Position numbers and translations under genes: made by a program. Shown in pieces: positions 8,673-18,060 of a stretch of 64,000 nucleotides of DNA (its first letter is position 1; every line of letters starts with the position of its first letter). The notes beneath the pieces are model-generated. The model had not been told where the DNA came from, made no database searches, and saw only the letters and a program-made list of their open reading frames with translations. The DNA lies in assembly GCA_905208635.1 (NCBI GenBank), contig CAJLPX010000007.1:20154-84153 (forward strand). Direction: 5' to 3'. This stretch comes from an uncultured Collinsella sp. Lineage in GTDB: Bacteria; Actinomycetota; Coriobacteriia; Coriobacteriales; Coriobacteriaceae.

Positions 8673-9217
8673 CTTGTAGGTCCTTCACCTTTCATCCACA
8701 CGGGAATCCCGCATACCACCTCGACTGCGCGGTCGGCCAGCGCCGCCACGCCCGCGTTCACGCGCGCGAGCGCGCGCCTCCATGCCTCGGTCCCCTCATC
8801 GTAGCGCATCTCATCGGCGAACACGTCGACGGTGACCACCACCGTATACGCAGCGGCCTGAGCGAGCCGTTCGATGCCTCCGAGCACCTCGCGCGCCACA
8901 GCGTCAGGGTCACGCGGGGACAAGCCGCCTTCCGCGAAAAGCTCGTTCGCAACCAGGTTGCCCACGTCTTCCAAAAGAAGCGTGCAGCCGCGCGGAAGCT
9001 CGGGCACTGCGGCGCCCACGTCACGCGTGCGCTCGAGGGTGGAAAACCCCTTGCCCTCGCGCAGCGCCCGATGGCGCGCGATGCGGCGGGTGCCCTCTTC
9101 CCCGAAGGGCTCCATCGTTGCCAGGTACACGCGGGGGCCGTCGTGCCCGAGGCACAGAGACTCGGCGTAGGCGCTCTTGCCGCTCGCGGCGGCGCCGATA
9201 ACGAGCGTCACCGTCAT
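8669..9217 (-). CDS. cobU: Adenosylcobinamide kinase / adenosylcobinamide-phosphate guanylyltransferase
   Basis: 182 residues, the normal CobU size. It phosphorylates adenosylcobinamide and transfers GMP. The P-loop GAAASGKSAYAE, the nucleotide-accepting histidine region RRIARHRALR, LLLEDVGNLVANELF and the C-terminal VVCGIPVWMKG are intact. This makes it the functional CobU of the cluster, in contrast to the degenerate CobU-like half of the downstream fusion. The ATG at 9217 overlaps the cobT stop (ATGA). Confidence 0.94.
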   Translation of the reverse strand: MTVTLVIGAAASGKSAYAESLCLGHDGPRVYLATMEPFGEEGTRRIARHRALREGKGFSTLERTRDVGAAVPELPRGCTLLLEDVGNLVANELFAEGGLSPRDPDAVAREVLGGIERLAQAAAYTVVVTVDVFADEMRYDEGTEAWRRALARVNAGVAALADRAVEVVCGIPVWMKGEGPTR

Positions 9218-10356
9218 TTCATGGCCTCGAAATGCTCGTAAGCAGCCATGCCAGTCGCCGTGAACGTCTTCCCATCCCGGTATACGCGCAGCGCCGAATC
9301 CAGAAGGGGCAGATACGCCATGGCGCCCGCGCCCTCGCCCAAGTGCATGCCTGCGTCGAGGGGTGCCTTTATGCCGAGCTCGAGAAGGAGCTCCTGGCTT
9401 GCGGGTTCGCTTGATGCGTGGGTGCCCACGAGGTAGCCCAAGGCGTTGGGGCACAGGCGCGCCGCGCACAGAGCCGCCGTGCAGGATATGACCCCGTCGA
9501 GGAGCGCCGGCGCCTTCGAGGCCGCGGCCCCCAGGTAGAAGCCGCAAATCGCCGCGATGTCGAAGCCGCCCACCTTCGAGAGCACGTCGATCGGGTCGGC
9601 GGGATCGGGCGAGTTCGCGTCGATAGCGCGCTCGACCACGTCGCGCTTGCGCGCGAGCGAGGCGTCCGAGAGCCCCGCGCCGCGCCCGACGAGGCTCCGC
9701 GCGTCCGCCCGGATGAGCACTGCGGCCACCGCCGCCGAGGTGGTCGTGTTGCCGATGCCCATCTCGCCCGAGGCCAGAAGGCGCACGCCGGCGCGGGCAA
9801 GCCCGCACGCGACGGCGATACCGACCTCGATCGCGCGCACGGCCCCATCGCGAGACATAGCGGGGCCGTGCGCGATGTTGCCGCTCCCCCGCCGCACGTT
9901 CGCGCGCACCATGCGCGCGTCTTCTATACCCCGGGCCATACCCACGTCGACGGGCACGACCTCGGCACCCGCGAACGCCGCCATGCGGCAGGCGCTCGTG
10001 GCCCCCTCGCACATGTTGCGCGCGACGGCTCGCGTCACGTCTTGCCCGCTTTGCGACACGCCTTCGGCAACGACCCCGTTGTCGGAGAAGAATACCGCGA
10101 GCGCACGGGGAAACTCGGCCACCTCGGCGCTCCCCTGAGCTGCGGCGATACACGCGACGGCGTCTTCAAAGTCGCCCAATCCCCCCAAGGGGTGCGCGAT
10201 GGAATCCCACGCGGCGTACGCGGCGGCGCGGGCACACTCGTCTGCGGGCGCGATCCGGGAGAGCGTGGCTTCGAGCACGGCGCCCGGCGCCGACGAGAAC
10301 GCACGCTCGACTTCCTCGCGGATGCAGGCAAGCGCGGTTTCGGTTGCTTCAGCCAT
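9214..10356 (-). CDS. cobT: Nicotinate-nucleotide--dimethylbenzimidazole phosphoribosyltransferase
   Basis: 380 residues. Activates the lower-ligand base to alpha-ribazole phosphate. VFFSDNGVVAEGVS, ASGEMGIGNTTTSAAV, GLSDASLARK, VGGFDIAAICG and the catalytic glutamate in MHLGEGAGA are all present. The ATG at 10356 is backed by GAGGAGG and overlaps the cbiA stop by 8 bases. No DMB-biosynthesis gene (bza or bluB) is in the window, so the native lower ligand is unknown. Confidence 0.95.
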   Translation of the reverse strand: MAEATETALACIREEVERAFSSAPGAVLEATLSRIAPADECARAAAYAAWDSIAHPLGGLGDFEDAVACIAAAQGSAEVAEFPRALAVFFSDNGVVAEGVSQSGQDVTRAVARNMCEGATSACRMAAFAGAEVVPVDVGMARGIEDARMVRANVRRGSGNIAHGPAMSRDGAVRAIEVGIAVACGLARAGVRLLASGEMGIGNTTTSAAVAAVLIRADARSLVGRGAGLSDASLARKRDVVERAIDANSPDPADPIDVLSKVGGFDIAAICGFYLGAAASKAPALLDGVISCTAALCAARLCPNALGYLVGTHASSEPASQELLLELGIKAPLDAGMHLGEGAGAMAYLPLLDSALRVYRDGKTFTATGMAAYEHFEAMK

Positions 10357-11731
10357 GCAGCCTCCTCTCTGCGAACGACGCTGCGGCAGACGCGAACGCG
10401 CGCGCAACGTCGGGGTTCGCAGGATAGTACACATGCGGGAAGCCCGCCACCAGGGACGGGGTAGTCGTCATGCACGGCCAGCCCTTGTCGCGCCGGGGCT
10501 TCTGCGCCCAGAAGTCGCCGCCCGGGCAGGCGGACTGCCAGTAGTGGAACTCGTGCGCGCGGATGCGTGTGCCGCGCGGCCCGTAGAGCCCGTCGCGTTG
10601 GGAAGTGAGCTCCACGTACCCGAAATGGGACAGCCTTCCCCCGTTCTCGCTTGCGCCCTCAAGGGCGCCCGCAACAGGCCAGCGCCGCCCCTCGCTATCG
10701 GCGATTTCGCGCTGCAGGTACAGAAACCCACCGCATTCGGCGACCGTCGGCATGCCGGATTCCACCGCGCGCCGCACCGCCTCGCGCATCGGCGCGTTCT
10801 CGGAGAGCTGCCGCGCATGGAGTTCCGGGTAGCCGCCCCCCAGATAGAGGGCGCTTGTCCCCCGGGGCAACTCGCTATCACACAAGGGGCTGAAAAAGGC
10901 CAGCTCGCAACCCAGGTCCTCGAGCGCGCGCAGGTTCTCCTCGTAGTAGAACGAGAACGCCTCGTCACGCGCGACGGCGACGATGGGCCGCGCTCCCGCG
11001 ATCGGCTCCAACCGGTAAGGTTCCTCGCGGATATCGGGTGCCGTCACCGCTATTTCGAGCAAGCGGTCGACGTCGACGCTCTTTTCCACCAGCTCGGCCA
11101 TCTTGTCGATGCGCGCGGAGAGCTGCTCGACCTCGTCGGCGGTCACAAGCCCCAGATGCCGGCTTTCGAGCGAGAACGCCTCGTCGGCGGGGATATTCCC
11201 CAAAACCGCGACGCCCGTGTGCTTCTCGATCGCAGGCGCCGCGTAGGCGCAGGCAGCGGCGCTCGTCTTGTTCAGCACGACGCCGCGCACGTTCGCACAA
11301 GGCAGGAACTCGGCAATGCCGCGGATTACGGCGGCGAGCGATAAAGACGCCCCGCGCCCGTTCACCACTAAAACGACCGGCGTTTCCGTGTCGCGCGCAA
11401 CCTGGTAGCTGCTCGCGTCGGCCACGCCGGGCGCCATGCCGTCGTAGAAGCCCATAACCCCCTCGAGCACCGCGACATCCGCGCCCGCGGCGCCGCGTGC
11501 GAGCAGGGCGCGCAGCGTCGGGGCGTCGGTGAAGAAGCCGTCTAAATTGCCCGAGCGCGCACCCACGACGCGGCGATGAAAGAGCGGGTCAATGTAGTCG
11601 GGTCCGCATTTGAAGGCCGCGCATGCAAGGCCGCGACGCGCGAGCGCGCGCAGGAGCGCGCACGTGACGACCGTCTTGCCGCTCCCGCTCGAGGGCGCAG
11701 CGACCATGAAGCGCGGGATGGACGTGCTCAC
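10349..11731 (-). CDS. cbiA: Cobyrinate a,c-diamide synthase
   Basis: 460 residues. Glutamine- and ATP-dependent amidation of the a and c carboxylates. The P-loop APSSGSGKT is near residue 12, followed by FKCGPDYIDPLFH and VLEGVMGFYDG. The C-terminal amidotransferase domain holds LYLGGGYPELHA, the nucleophile in VAECGGFLYL and the distal IRAHEFHYW. The GTG start at 11731 overlaps the cbiET stop (GTGA). Confidence 0.95.
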   Translation of the reverse strand: MSTSIPRFMVAAPSSGSGKTVVTCALLRALARRGLACAAFKCGPDYIDPLFHRRVVGARSGNLDGFFTDAPTLRALLARGAAGADVAVLEGVMGFYDGMAPGVADASSYQVARDTETPVVLVVNGRGASLSLAAVIRGIAEFLPCANVRGVVLNKTSAAACAYAAPAIEKHTGVAVLGNIPADEAFSLESRHLGLVTADEVEQLSARIDKMAELVEKSVDVDRLLEIAVTAPDIREEPYRLEPIAGARPIVAVARDEAFSFYYEENLRALEDLGCELAFFSPLCDSELPRGTSALYLGGGYPELHARQLSENAPMREAVRRAVESGMPTVAECGGFLYLQREIADSEGRRWPVAGALEGASENGGRLSHFGYVELTSQRDGLYGPRGTRIRAHEFHYWQSACPGGDFWAQKPRRDKGWPCMTTTPSLVAGFPHVYYPANPDVARAFASAAASFAERRLHG

Positions 11732-13200
11732 CGGGCGCCGCCTTCCCCACCTGCGGCGTTGCAGTTAGCAAGCGAGACCACCTCAACGGATGGTTTCCCC
11801 TCGGCAGAGGGGTCCTCCCCGACAGGTGACTCAACAAGCGCCCCGACATCGGCAAGCTCCTCGGCATCCGCGCCCGCACCACGCGCGCTGACGAGGAACA
11901 CGGGGTTTTGCGCCTTCATAAGATGGTGCGAGCCTACAGCCTCGGCACGGGCGGCCGACACCTGGCACGCCTCGAACTCCTTAAAGCGCGAACCCGAGAG
12001 GAGCGCGCACGCCTCGGTGAGCGTCTCAACGGTGACGCATGGCACGCACAGGCGAACCTGCGAGTTCTTCTCGAGCGCCGCCTCCACGATGGAGGGAAGC
12101 TCGCCCGCGCTCCCGCCGACGAACACGGCGTCGGGGTCGGGCAGTTTCGCGAGCGCTTCGGGGGCGACACCGGGGACCGCATGCACGTTGCCGCACCCGA
12201 ATGCATCCGCGTTCTCTCGGATGAGCCGCACGCCGGCCGCGTTGCGCTCGACCGCCCATACCGACCCCGCTCGCGCGACGAGCGCCGCCTCGATCGACAC
12301 GCTCCCCGTGCCGGCGCCGACATCCCACACGGTGTCGGTCGCGGTAAGGCGCAGCTTCGCGAGCGCGACGGCGCGCACCTCCTGCTTGGTCATGGGAACG
12401 TCGCCGCGGATGAAGAGCTCGTCGGGAATGCCCGAGGAAGCGTACGGCCAGCGGGGGCTCGCGGCGTGGAATGCGCCCGCAGAGTCCGCCACGAAAGAAG
12501 CCGCCGCGGGCGCAGATGCGCCAGCCGGCGCCTCGGAGGCTGCACTAGAGTTCGCAGGCGACCCGGCGCAGCCTGCGAACTCGATAAGCATCACGTTCAA
12601 GTCGTCGAACGTCTGACCTGCGATTTCACTTGCGGTCGCGCAGGTGATGCGCTCGTCGGGGTACGACAGGCGCTCGGCCACCGTCACGCGCGCGTCCTCG
12701 AAGCCCGCCTGCACAAGCTCGCCCGAAAGCCGCGAGGGGTCTTCCCCGCCCGACGTGGCGAGGAAGAGCTCACCTGCGCGCTCGGCCTCGGCCACGATGT
12801 CGCACGCCACGCCGTGAGCGCTCACGAAGCGCCAATCCTGCCATGGACGCGCGAGGCGCGCGGCGAGATACGACGCTGAGCTTATGCCGGGAATGACGCG
12901 CACGTCCACCTGCGCGTCGCCGGAGAGCGCCTCCACCAGGCGGCGCGCGCCGCTGAACAGCCCCACATCGCCCGTCATCACGACCACGGCGCGCTGCCAC
13001 GATGCCGCATCGGTGAGCGCGGCGACGATGTCCGCCGTCTTAACGAGCTCGCATCTCACCACGTCGGGCGGCACGTCGATGCCGACAAGTGCGCGATGAG
13101 CGCCGATGACCACGTCGGCGATGTCGATCGCGTCGAGCGCCGCGCGCGAGAGCAAGTCGGGGTTTCCGGGCCCCGCCCCGATGATCGTTACCTTTCGCAT
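11728..13200 (-). CDS. cbiET: Bifunctional cobalt-precorrin-7 C5-methyltransferase / C15-methyltransferase (decarboxylating)
   Basis: 490 residues joining CbiE and CbiT, as in CobL. CbiE (residues ~1-205) begins VTIIGAGPGNPDLLS and has VVMTGDVGLFSGA and VIPGISSASYLA. An Ala/Ser-rich linker (~210-245) separates it from CbiT, which starts GIPDELFIRGDVPMTKQEVRA and carries the SAM-binding DVGAGTGSVSIEAAL. A further Glu/Ala-rich tail follows. The ATG at 13200 lies 13 bases inside the end of cbiH. Confidence 0.95.
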   Translation of the reverse strand: MRKVTIIGAGPGNPDLLSRAALDAIDIADVVIGAHRALVGIDVPPDVVRCELVKTADIVAALTDAASWQRAVVVMTGDVGLFSGARRLVEALSGDAQVDVRVIPGISSASYLAARLARPWQDWRFVSAHGVACDIVAEAERAGELFLATSGGEDPSRLSGELVQAGFEDARVTVAERLSYPDERITCATASEIAGQTFDDLNVMLIEFAGCAGSPANSSAASEAPAGASAPAAASFVADSAGAFHAASPRWPYASSGIPDELFIRGDVPMTKQEVRAVALAKLRLTATDTVWDVGAGTGSVSIEAALVARAGSVWAVERNAAGVRLIRENADAFGCGNVHAVPGVAPEALAKLPDPDAVFVGGSAGELPSIVEAALEKNSQVRLCVPCVTVETLTEACALLSGSRFKEFEACQVSAARAEAVGSHHLMKAQNPVFLVSARGAGADAEELADVGALVESPVGEDPSAEGKPSVEVVSLANCNAAGGEGGAR

Positions 13201-13931
13201 GGAATCTCCCGATACCCGCGCGGCGTGACCATACGGCCGCCTACGCGCTTCGTGTCCGCGTTGCCGACGAACACGGTGGTGAACATGTCTGCATCGAACT
13301 CCCCCAGCTCGGAGAGCCTGCACATACCCGACTGCTGCCCCTCGCGCCCGATGTTGCGCACCCAGCCGCAGAGCGTGTCGGGGGCCTTCCATTCGAGCAT
13401 AATCTTCGCCGCGCGCGAGAGCCTGTCGGCGCGCTTTCTGCTGCGCGGGTTGTACAAACAGATGCAGAAGTCGGCGCTCGCCACGGCGGCGAGCCTGCGC
13501 TCGATGACCTCCCACGGCGTGAGCAGGTCAGAGAGCGACACGACCGCGAAATCGTGGGCAAGCGGGGCGCCGAGCACCGCCGACCCGCTCTGAGCCGCGG
13601 TGGCCCCGGCGATAACTTCCACGTCTACATCGGGGTAGTCCTCCGCAAGCTCCAGCACGGGGCTCGCCATGCCGTACACGCCCGCGTCACCGCTGCACAC
13701 GAGCGCCACGGCTTCTCCGCTCTGCGCGCGCGAAAGCGCCAGGCGGCACCGTTCGACCTCGTGCATCATCGGCGTCGCGAGATGCGCCGCGTCGGGCACG
13801 GCGGCGAGCGCGAGCTCCACGTATTTCGTGTACCCCACAACGATGTCGGCCGCCTCGAGCGCGCGCCGAGCCGCAATCGTCATGCCGTCGGGGCCGCCCG
13901 GGCCAATCCCCACCACGAAGAGCTTTCCCAT
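13188..13931 (-). CDS. cbiH: Cobalt-factor III / precorrin-3B C17-methyltransferase
   Basis: 247 residues, standard for the ring-contraction methyltransferase. SAM-family motifs are LFVVGIGPGGPDGMT at the N-terminus, VCSGDAGVYGMA, VIAGATAAQSGSAVLGAP and CLYNPRSRKR. AAGGAG sits five bases before the ATG at 13931 and only two before an in-frame GTG at 13934, so the ATG is preferred. It meets the cbiG stop in TGATG. Confidence 0.94.
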   Translation of the reverse strand: MGKLFVVGIGPGGPDGMTIAARRALEAADIVVGYTKYVELALAAVPDAAHLATPMMHEVERCRLALSRAQSGEAVALVCSGDAGVYGMASPVLELAEDYPDVDVEVIAGATAAQSGSAVLGAPLAHDFAVVSLSDLLTPWEVIERRLAAVASADFCICLYNPRSRKRADRLSRAAKIMLEWKAPDTLCGWVRNIGREGQQSGMCRLSELGEFDADMFTTVFVGNADTKRVGGRMVTPRGYREIPCER

Positions 13932-15064
13932 CACCGCTCCTTAAACGAAAGTTCGATAGTTACCTTGGAAAACGCGACGGTCACGCCGCCGTGAGCGAGC
14001 TTCGGGAAGAAAAGTTTGCCCCCGCCCGCGAGCGCCGCGCGCTCGCACACGTTGTCGACCCCCACCGTCGCGCGCACGAAATCAGATGGCGAAACGCTGC
14101 CTTCGACCTGCGACAACTCCTCTGCGGAATACGTCGCGAGCGGGATACTGCGCGCGTGGCAGAAGGCGAGCAGACCCTCCTCGCGCGCCTTAACGTCGAT
14201 CGTCGCCGCCTCGCGCACGGCCGAAGGCGAGATGCCCGCCTGCCCGCACGCGAGAAGAAACGCCTCCCCGATCGCTTCGGTGCACGCACCGCGACGGCAC
14301 CCTATGCCCGCAACGATGCAGGGTAAGACAAGGTGAAGCGGCTCGGGCGCAGGCGCCTGCGCCCGCACGCCCGCCGGCTTCCCCGTCACACCGGCGGGCA
14401 CGACCTCGCCCGTTGTCTCCGCCGCGCGAACGGACGCACCTGCATTCGCGCCAGCGAACGGCGACACGACGATATCGGCCCGAGCGCGGTCGGACGCAAT
14501 GTCAACCCCCTCAGGCGGCTGTCCCGAAATCGGCATGTCGGAATAGAGCGCCACGCGCCCGCCCGAAAGCAGCCGCGCCGACACTCGCTTGATAGCCTCG
14601 GGATTCGAAACGGCGAGCCCAGCACAGCGCGCCCACGTATCCACCGCCCACACGCCGCGGACGTCGGTCGCCGTGGTGATGACGGGGATGGCCCCTGCCG
14701 CGCGTGCCACAGTTTGCGCAAGCTCGTTCGCACCGCCCAAATGCCCCGACAAAAGCGAGACGGCAAAGCGCCCCGCCTCGTCGATCACCACAACCGCGGA
14801 ATCGTTTGCCTTCGAGGCGACATGCGGCGCGATCGCCCGCACGGCGATGCCCGCCGCGCCCACGAACAGAAGCGCGTCCGACGCTTCCCACGCGAGCGCC
14901 GTCCATGCGCGCAGGTCGGCCTTCCCCTCGCCGAACCCGCGCGAAACGGAAACGTTCCAGCCAGAGTCATCTTCACCTGTCTGCGCGCAATCGGAAAGCG
15001 CGCGTGCGGTGCGCTCCGCCAACGCATACCCCCTCTCAGTGAACGCTATGCAGGAAACCCTCAT
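13931..15064 (-). CDS. cbiG: Cobalt-precorrin-5A hydrolase
   Basis: 377 residues. Opens the delta-lactone and releases acetaldehyde, a step specific to the anaerobic route. The N-terminal domain contains LLFVGAAGIAVRAIAPHV and VSLLSGHLGGANELA. The C-terminal domain contains VAGIGCRRGACTEAIGEA and FCHARSIPLATYSAEEL. An Ala/Pro-rich linker joins the two. ATG at 15064, directly after the cbiL stop. Confidence 0.94.
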   Translation of the reverse strand: MRVSCIAFTERGYALAERTARALSDCAQTGEDDSGWNVSVSRGFGEGKADLRAWTALAWEASDALLFVGAAGIAVRAIAPHVASKANDSAVVVIDEAGRFAVSLLSGHLGGANELAQTVARAAGAIPVITTATDVRGVWAVDTWARCAGLAVSNPEAIKRVSARLLSGGRVALYSDMPISGQPPEGVDIASDRARADIVVSPFAGANAGASVRAAETTGEVVPAGVTGKPAGVRAQAPAPEPLHLVLPCIVAGIGCRRGACTEAIGEAFLLACGQAGISPSAVREAATIDVKAREEGLLAFCHARSIPLATYSAEELSQVEGSVSPSDFVRATVGVDNVCERAALAGGGKLFFPKLAHGGVTVAFSKVTIELSFKER

Positions 15065-15754
15065 CTAGCGCACCACCATCGTCGAGAAGTAGCTGCCCCG
15101 ATCGGGCACATCGTCGAGCGAGCGGTACACGCGCTCGCCCGGAAGCCCACAGTCCTCTACGAGCTCGGCACCGTCGAAGGCGCCCTCCTCGCGAAGGATG
15201 CGCTTCGTGTCCGCAAGCGAGCGGCGCGCCTTCATGACCACCTTCGTCCCCGGCCAGCCGATTGCGCGGCGAACGTCATCGTAGCCGCCGGGCACGATGT
15301 GCAGAGGCGACGACATCTCGGGCGTGAGGTCGCGCTCGAGCGCCGCGGCGACCGCGCAGAAGCTCGGCACGCCGGGAATGGCGCGCGCCTCGAACCCGCG
15401 GGCGCGCACGTCGGGCGCTATGCGCTGGAAGGTGGCGTAGATGCTTGGGTCCCCCAGGTTCAGCAGCGCGACGTCGCGGGCCGCATCCAGGTGCGCGACA
15501 AGCTCGCGAACAAGCGAGGCATGCTCGGCCGCGCGGCGCTCGGCGTCGCGCGTCATCGAGAATCGCACGGGGATCACCGTCTTGCCTGTAAGGTCGACGG
15601 CGCCGCGCACAATGTCGAGCGCGACCATGACCCCGTCCGCCGTCTGCGGTGCGGCGATGACCGGACACGATTCGATTGTGCGGACGGCCTTGATCGTGAG
15701 CAGCTCGGGGTCGCCAGGCCCCGTGCCCACCCCGTACAGCACGCCTTTACTCAT
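15065..15754 (-). CDS. cbiL: Cobalt-factor II / precorrin-2 C20-methyltransferase
   Basis: 229 residues. The N-terminal LYGVGTGPGDPELLTIKA loop, the internal LLNLGDPSIYATFQ and the VPGVPSFCAVAAAL motif are those of CbiL/CobI. The ATG at 15754 overlaps the cbiD stop by 8 bases. Starting 10 codons earlier would run deeper into cbiD and adds nothing family-like. Confidence 0.95.
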   Translation of the reverse strand: MSKGVLYGVGTGPGDPELLTIKAVRTIESCPVIAAPQTADGVMVALDIVRGAVDLTGKTVIPVRFSMTRDAERRAAEHASLVRELVAHLDAARDVALLNLGDPSIYATFQRIAPDVRARGFEARAIPGVPSFCAVAAALERDLTPEMSSPLHIVPGGYDDVRRAIGWPGTKVVMKARRSLADTKRILREEGAFDGAELVEDCGLPGERVYRSLDDVPDRGSYFSTMVVR

Positions 15755-16931
15755 ACGTCGCCCCCAATTCCCCGATAACAGCATCGGCGCCCGACGTGCG
15801 GAAAAGCTCGCGGCGCCCGGCGTCGAACACGACCGCGGCGATGTCGCATGCGCCCGCCGCGCGGCGGCGCAACCTGTCCTCGATTGCCGCAGCGAGCGAG
15901 GCGCGCACAGCGTCCCCCACGCCGGCGGCCTCGATTACCTCGAGCGCCGCCGTGGTCGTGACCGACGACATGATCTCGCACACGGTCTTCGCGCCCGCGC
16001 CGGCCAAGGCCGCGTGGGCGGCCAGAATCTCCGCGCGGCAGTCGGCGGTACGCGAATGGGTGTCCATGATGCCACCCGCGACCTTCACCAGCTTGCCGAT
16101 GTGTCCCACAAGAAGGACATTGGTAAATCCCTCGCGAACGCAGCAATCAATCGCATCGCCCACGAAGTTGGAGATGAAGACCACCGGCGCACCGTTTAGG
16201 TGGAAATGCCCCGAGATGAACTGTCCGCCGTAGTTGCCGGGCGTGAGCACGACTCCGCGCCGCCCCATAGCCGCATGCTGCCGGATCTCGAGCTCGATGC
16301 TGTCGCGCAAGGCAGCGAGGCTGCGCGGCTCGACGATGCCCGTCGTGCCCAGGATGGAGATGCCGTCCTCTATCCCCAGGTGCGGGTTGAAGGTCTTTTC
16401 GGCAAGGGCAACACCCTCGGGTACCGAAATCGTCACAGCAATATTTCCAGAAAAGCCGTGCGCGGCGCACACCTCGCGCACCGCCGAAGTGATCATCGCG
16501 CGCGGCGTCGCGTTGATGGCGGCCGCCCCCACCGGCTGCTCAAGCCCGGGCAACGTCACGCGCCCCACGCCCACGCCGCCATCGACGGAAACTTCCGATT
16601 CGCGCGCGGGCACGCCCTTGCTGCCCGCAGCGCCCGTGCCCGGCCCCGCATGTTCCACGAGCGCGTACACGAGCACGCCGTCGGTCACATCGGCATCGTC
16701 GCCTGCGTCCTTTCGCACGGCGCACTGGGCGCACCCCTCGCCGATGCATACGTCGACCACGTCCGTCTCGACGGGCAGCCCGCCGGGGGTGACGATCGAC
16801 ACGCGGCCCACGGTCTTTCGTGACAAGAGCATCTCGCAGGCCGCCTTCGCCGCGAGCGCGGCGCAGCTCCCCGTGGTGTAGCCGCAGCGCAGGCGGGTCG
16901 CCCCGGTGTATATGTAGTGCTCGAAGGCCAC
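15747..16931 (-). CDS. cbiD: Cobalt-precorrin-5B C1-methyltransferase
   Basis: 394 residues. CbiD belongs only to the anaerobic pathway. RCGYTTGSCAALAAKAA near the N-terminus, GEGVGRVT-like GVGVGRVTLPGL, AINATPRAMI, GISILGTTGIVEP and LLVGHIGKLVKVAGGIMDTHS are clear signatures. The GTG at 16931 follows the cbiF stop by one base. Confidence 0.95.
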   Translation of the reverse strand: MAFEHYIYTGATRLRCGYTTGSCAALAAKAACEMLLSRKTVGRVSIVTPGGLPVETDVVDVCIGEGCAQCAVRKDAGDDADVTDGVLVYALVEHAGPGTGAAGSKGVPARESEVSVDGGVGVGRVTLPGLEQPVGAAAINATPRAMITSAVREVCAAHGFSGNIAVTISVPEGVALAEKTFNPHLGIEDGISILGTTGIVEPRSLAALRDSIELEIRQHAAMGRRGVVLTPGNYGGQFISGHFHLNGAPVVFISNFVGDAIDCCVREGFTNVLLVGHIGKLVKVAGGIMDTHSRTADCRAEILAAHAALAGAGAKTVCEIMSSVTTTAALEVIEAAGVGDAVRASLAAAIEDRLRRRAAGACDIAAVVFDAGRRELFRTSGADAVIGELGATYE

Positions 16932-16932
16932 G

Positions 16933-17724
16933 CTAGCTGCTCGCCTTCCGATACCCCGTGGCAAACGAAGGGTCGTAAAGCTTGCTGCGCTCGTACAACT
17001 CCGCTTGCGCGCCGTCGTGCGCAAGCCCGCCGCGAGCTCCGAGCACGCGGCCCACCACCACGAGCGCCGTGCGGTCGATGCCCTCTCGCGCGCCCGCATC
17101 GGCGAGCGTGCCCACTGTGCATCGCACCACGCGCTCCTCAGGCCAGGTCGCCTTGTACACGAGCGCCGCCGGCTCGTCGGAGCTGCGGCCCGCGGCCAAA
17201 AGCTCGGCAGAAAGCTCGGCGAGCATACCCGAGCTCAGGAAGATGACCATAGTCGAGCCGCTTTCCGCCATGGTGCGCATGCCCTCGCCCGCAGGCATGG
17301 GGGTGCGCCCGGAAAGCCGCGTGATCACGACCGACTGGCTGATTCCCGGCAGCGTGTATTCCTGGCGAAGCGCCGCCGCGGCACCGCAAAAGCTCGACAC
17401 GCCGGGCACCACCTCGTAGTCCACGCCGCGCGCGTCGAGCGCGTCCATCTGCTCCTGGATGGCGCCGTACAGGCACGGGTCGCCCGTGTGCAGGCGCACC
17501 ACTTCCTCGCCCCGCGCATCCGCCGCGCACATCACGTCGAGCACTTCCTCCAAGGTCATGTGCGCGCTGTCGTAGACGACGCAGGATTCCTTGCACTCGG
17601 CGAGCAGCTCGGGGTTCACAAGGCTCCCCGCCCAAACGACCACGTCGGCCGCGCGTAGAAGACGCGCCCCGCGCAGCGTGATAAGGTCGGCGGCGCCCGA
17701 ACCTGCGCCAACGATATGAATCAT
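16933..17724 (-). CDS. cbiF: Cobalt-precorrin-4 C11-methyltransferase
   Basis: 263 residues, first gene of the 17-gene minus-strand operon. IHIVGAGSGAADLITLRGARLL, WAGSLVNPELL, LHTGDPCLYGAIQEQMD and VPGVSSFCGAAAALRQEYTLPG identify CbiF/CobM. The glycine loop reads GAGSGAADL rather than the common GAGPGDPEL, with the fold evidently kept. The ATG at 17724 follows a purine-rich GGGAAGGGAAGG. No riboswitch is visible in its own ~150-base leader. Confidence 0.95.
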   Translation of the reverse strand: MIHIVGAGSGAADLITLRGARLLRAADVVVWAGSLVNPELLAECKESCVVYDSAHMTLEEVLDVMCAADARGEEVVRLHTGDPCLYGAIQEQMDALDARGVDYEVVPGVSSFCGAAAALRQEYTLPGISQSVVITRLSGRTPMPAGEGMRTMAESGSTMVIFLSSGMLAELSAELLAAGRSSDEPAALVYKATWPEERVVRCTVGTLADAGAREGIDRTALVVVGRVLGARGGLAHDGAQAELYERSKLYDPSFATGYRKASS

Positions 17725-17855
17725 CCGAGCCTTCCCTTCCCGTTTCTCATCGCAACCGTTTACGCCGCCATTCGCGCAGCGGGCAAAACACGGCGCCTGC
17801 GGCAGCAATCGGCGCAAATACGCAGGCAGGAGGCGCAATGCCGCCCGCGCTGGCT

Positions 17856-17884
17856 TTGACACGTTCACAAGTGCCCACTATCAT
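17856..17884 (+). promoter_or_regulatory. Sigma-70-type promoter for the riboswitch operon
   Basis: TTGACA (17856-17861), a 17-base spacer, then TATCAT (17879-17884). Transcription would start near 17891, about 50-90 bases before the conserved cobalamin-riboswitch core. The opposite strand has a possible TATGAT -10 in the same place, so the divergent cbiF promoter may overlap. Confidence 0.7.
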
Positions 17885-17934
17885 AGTAAAAGTTTCGGCA
17901 ACGAGCATATGACAATCGGATAAAAGGAAATGAC

Positions 17935-18060
17935 CGGCGCGGCGCCTGCACAGCCCGCGCTGGCTTGCGGAGGGAACCAGGTGGGAATCCTGGGCAAGGG
18001 ACATTACTGTATAGGACGCGCGGGCGAACCGCCTCGCGCCCCAAGCCAGACTGCTTCGCC
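17935..18060 (+). ncRNA. Cobalamin riboswitch
   Basis: The core GGAGGGAACCAGGTGGGAAT at about 17969-17988 followed by TCC, then ACTGT (18006-18010) and AAGCCAGACTGC (18043-18054, the B12 box), matches the conserved order of cobalamin riboswitches. The region 18061-18180 before cbiK has small hairpins, one (near 18101-18122) with a short stem followed by CTTTTCTTT. Control of cbiK and the transporter by adenosylcobalamin or another cobalamin is therefore expected. Whether it acts on transcription or translation cannot be settled here. Confidence 0.88.

Noticed and set aside
17725..17850. Minus-strand cobalamin riboswitch in the cbiF leader
   Set aside because: No GGTGxxAxTCC core or B12 box could be read in that orientation, only GC-rich sequence sharing two short repeats with the plus-strand riboswitch.
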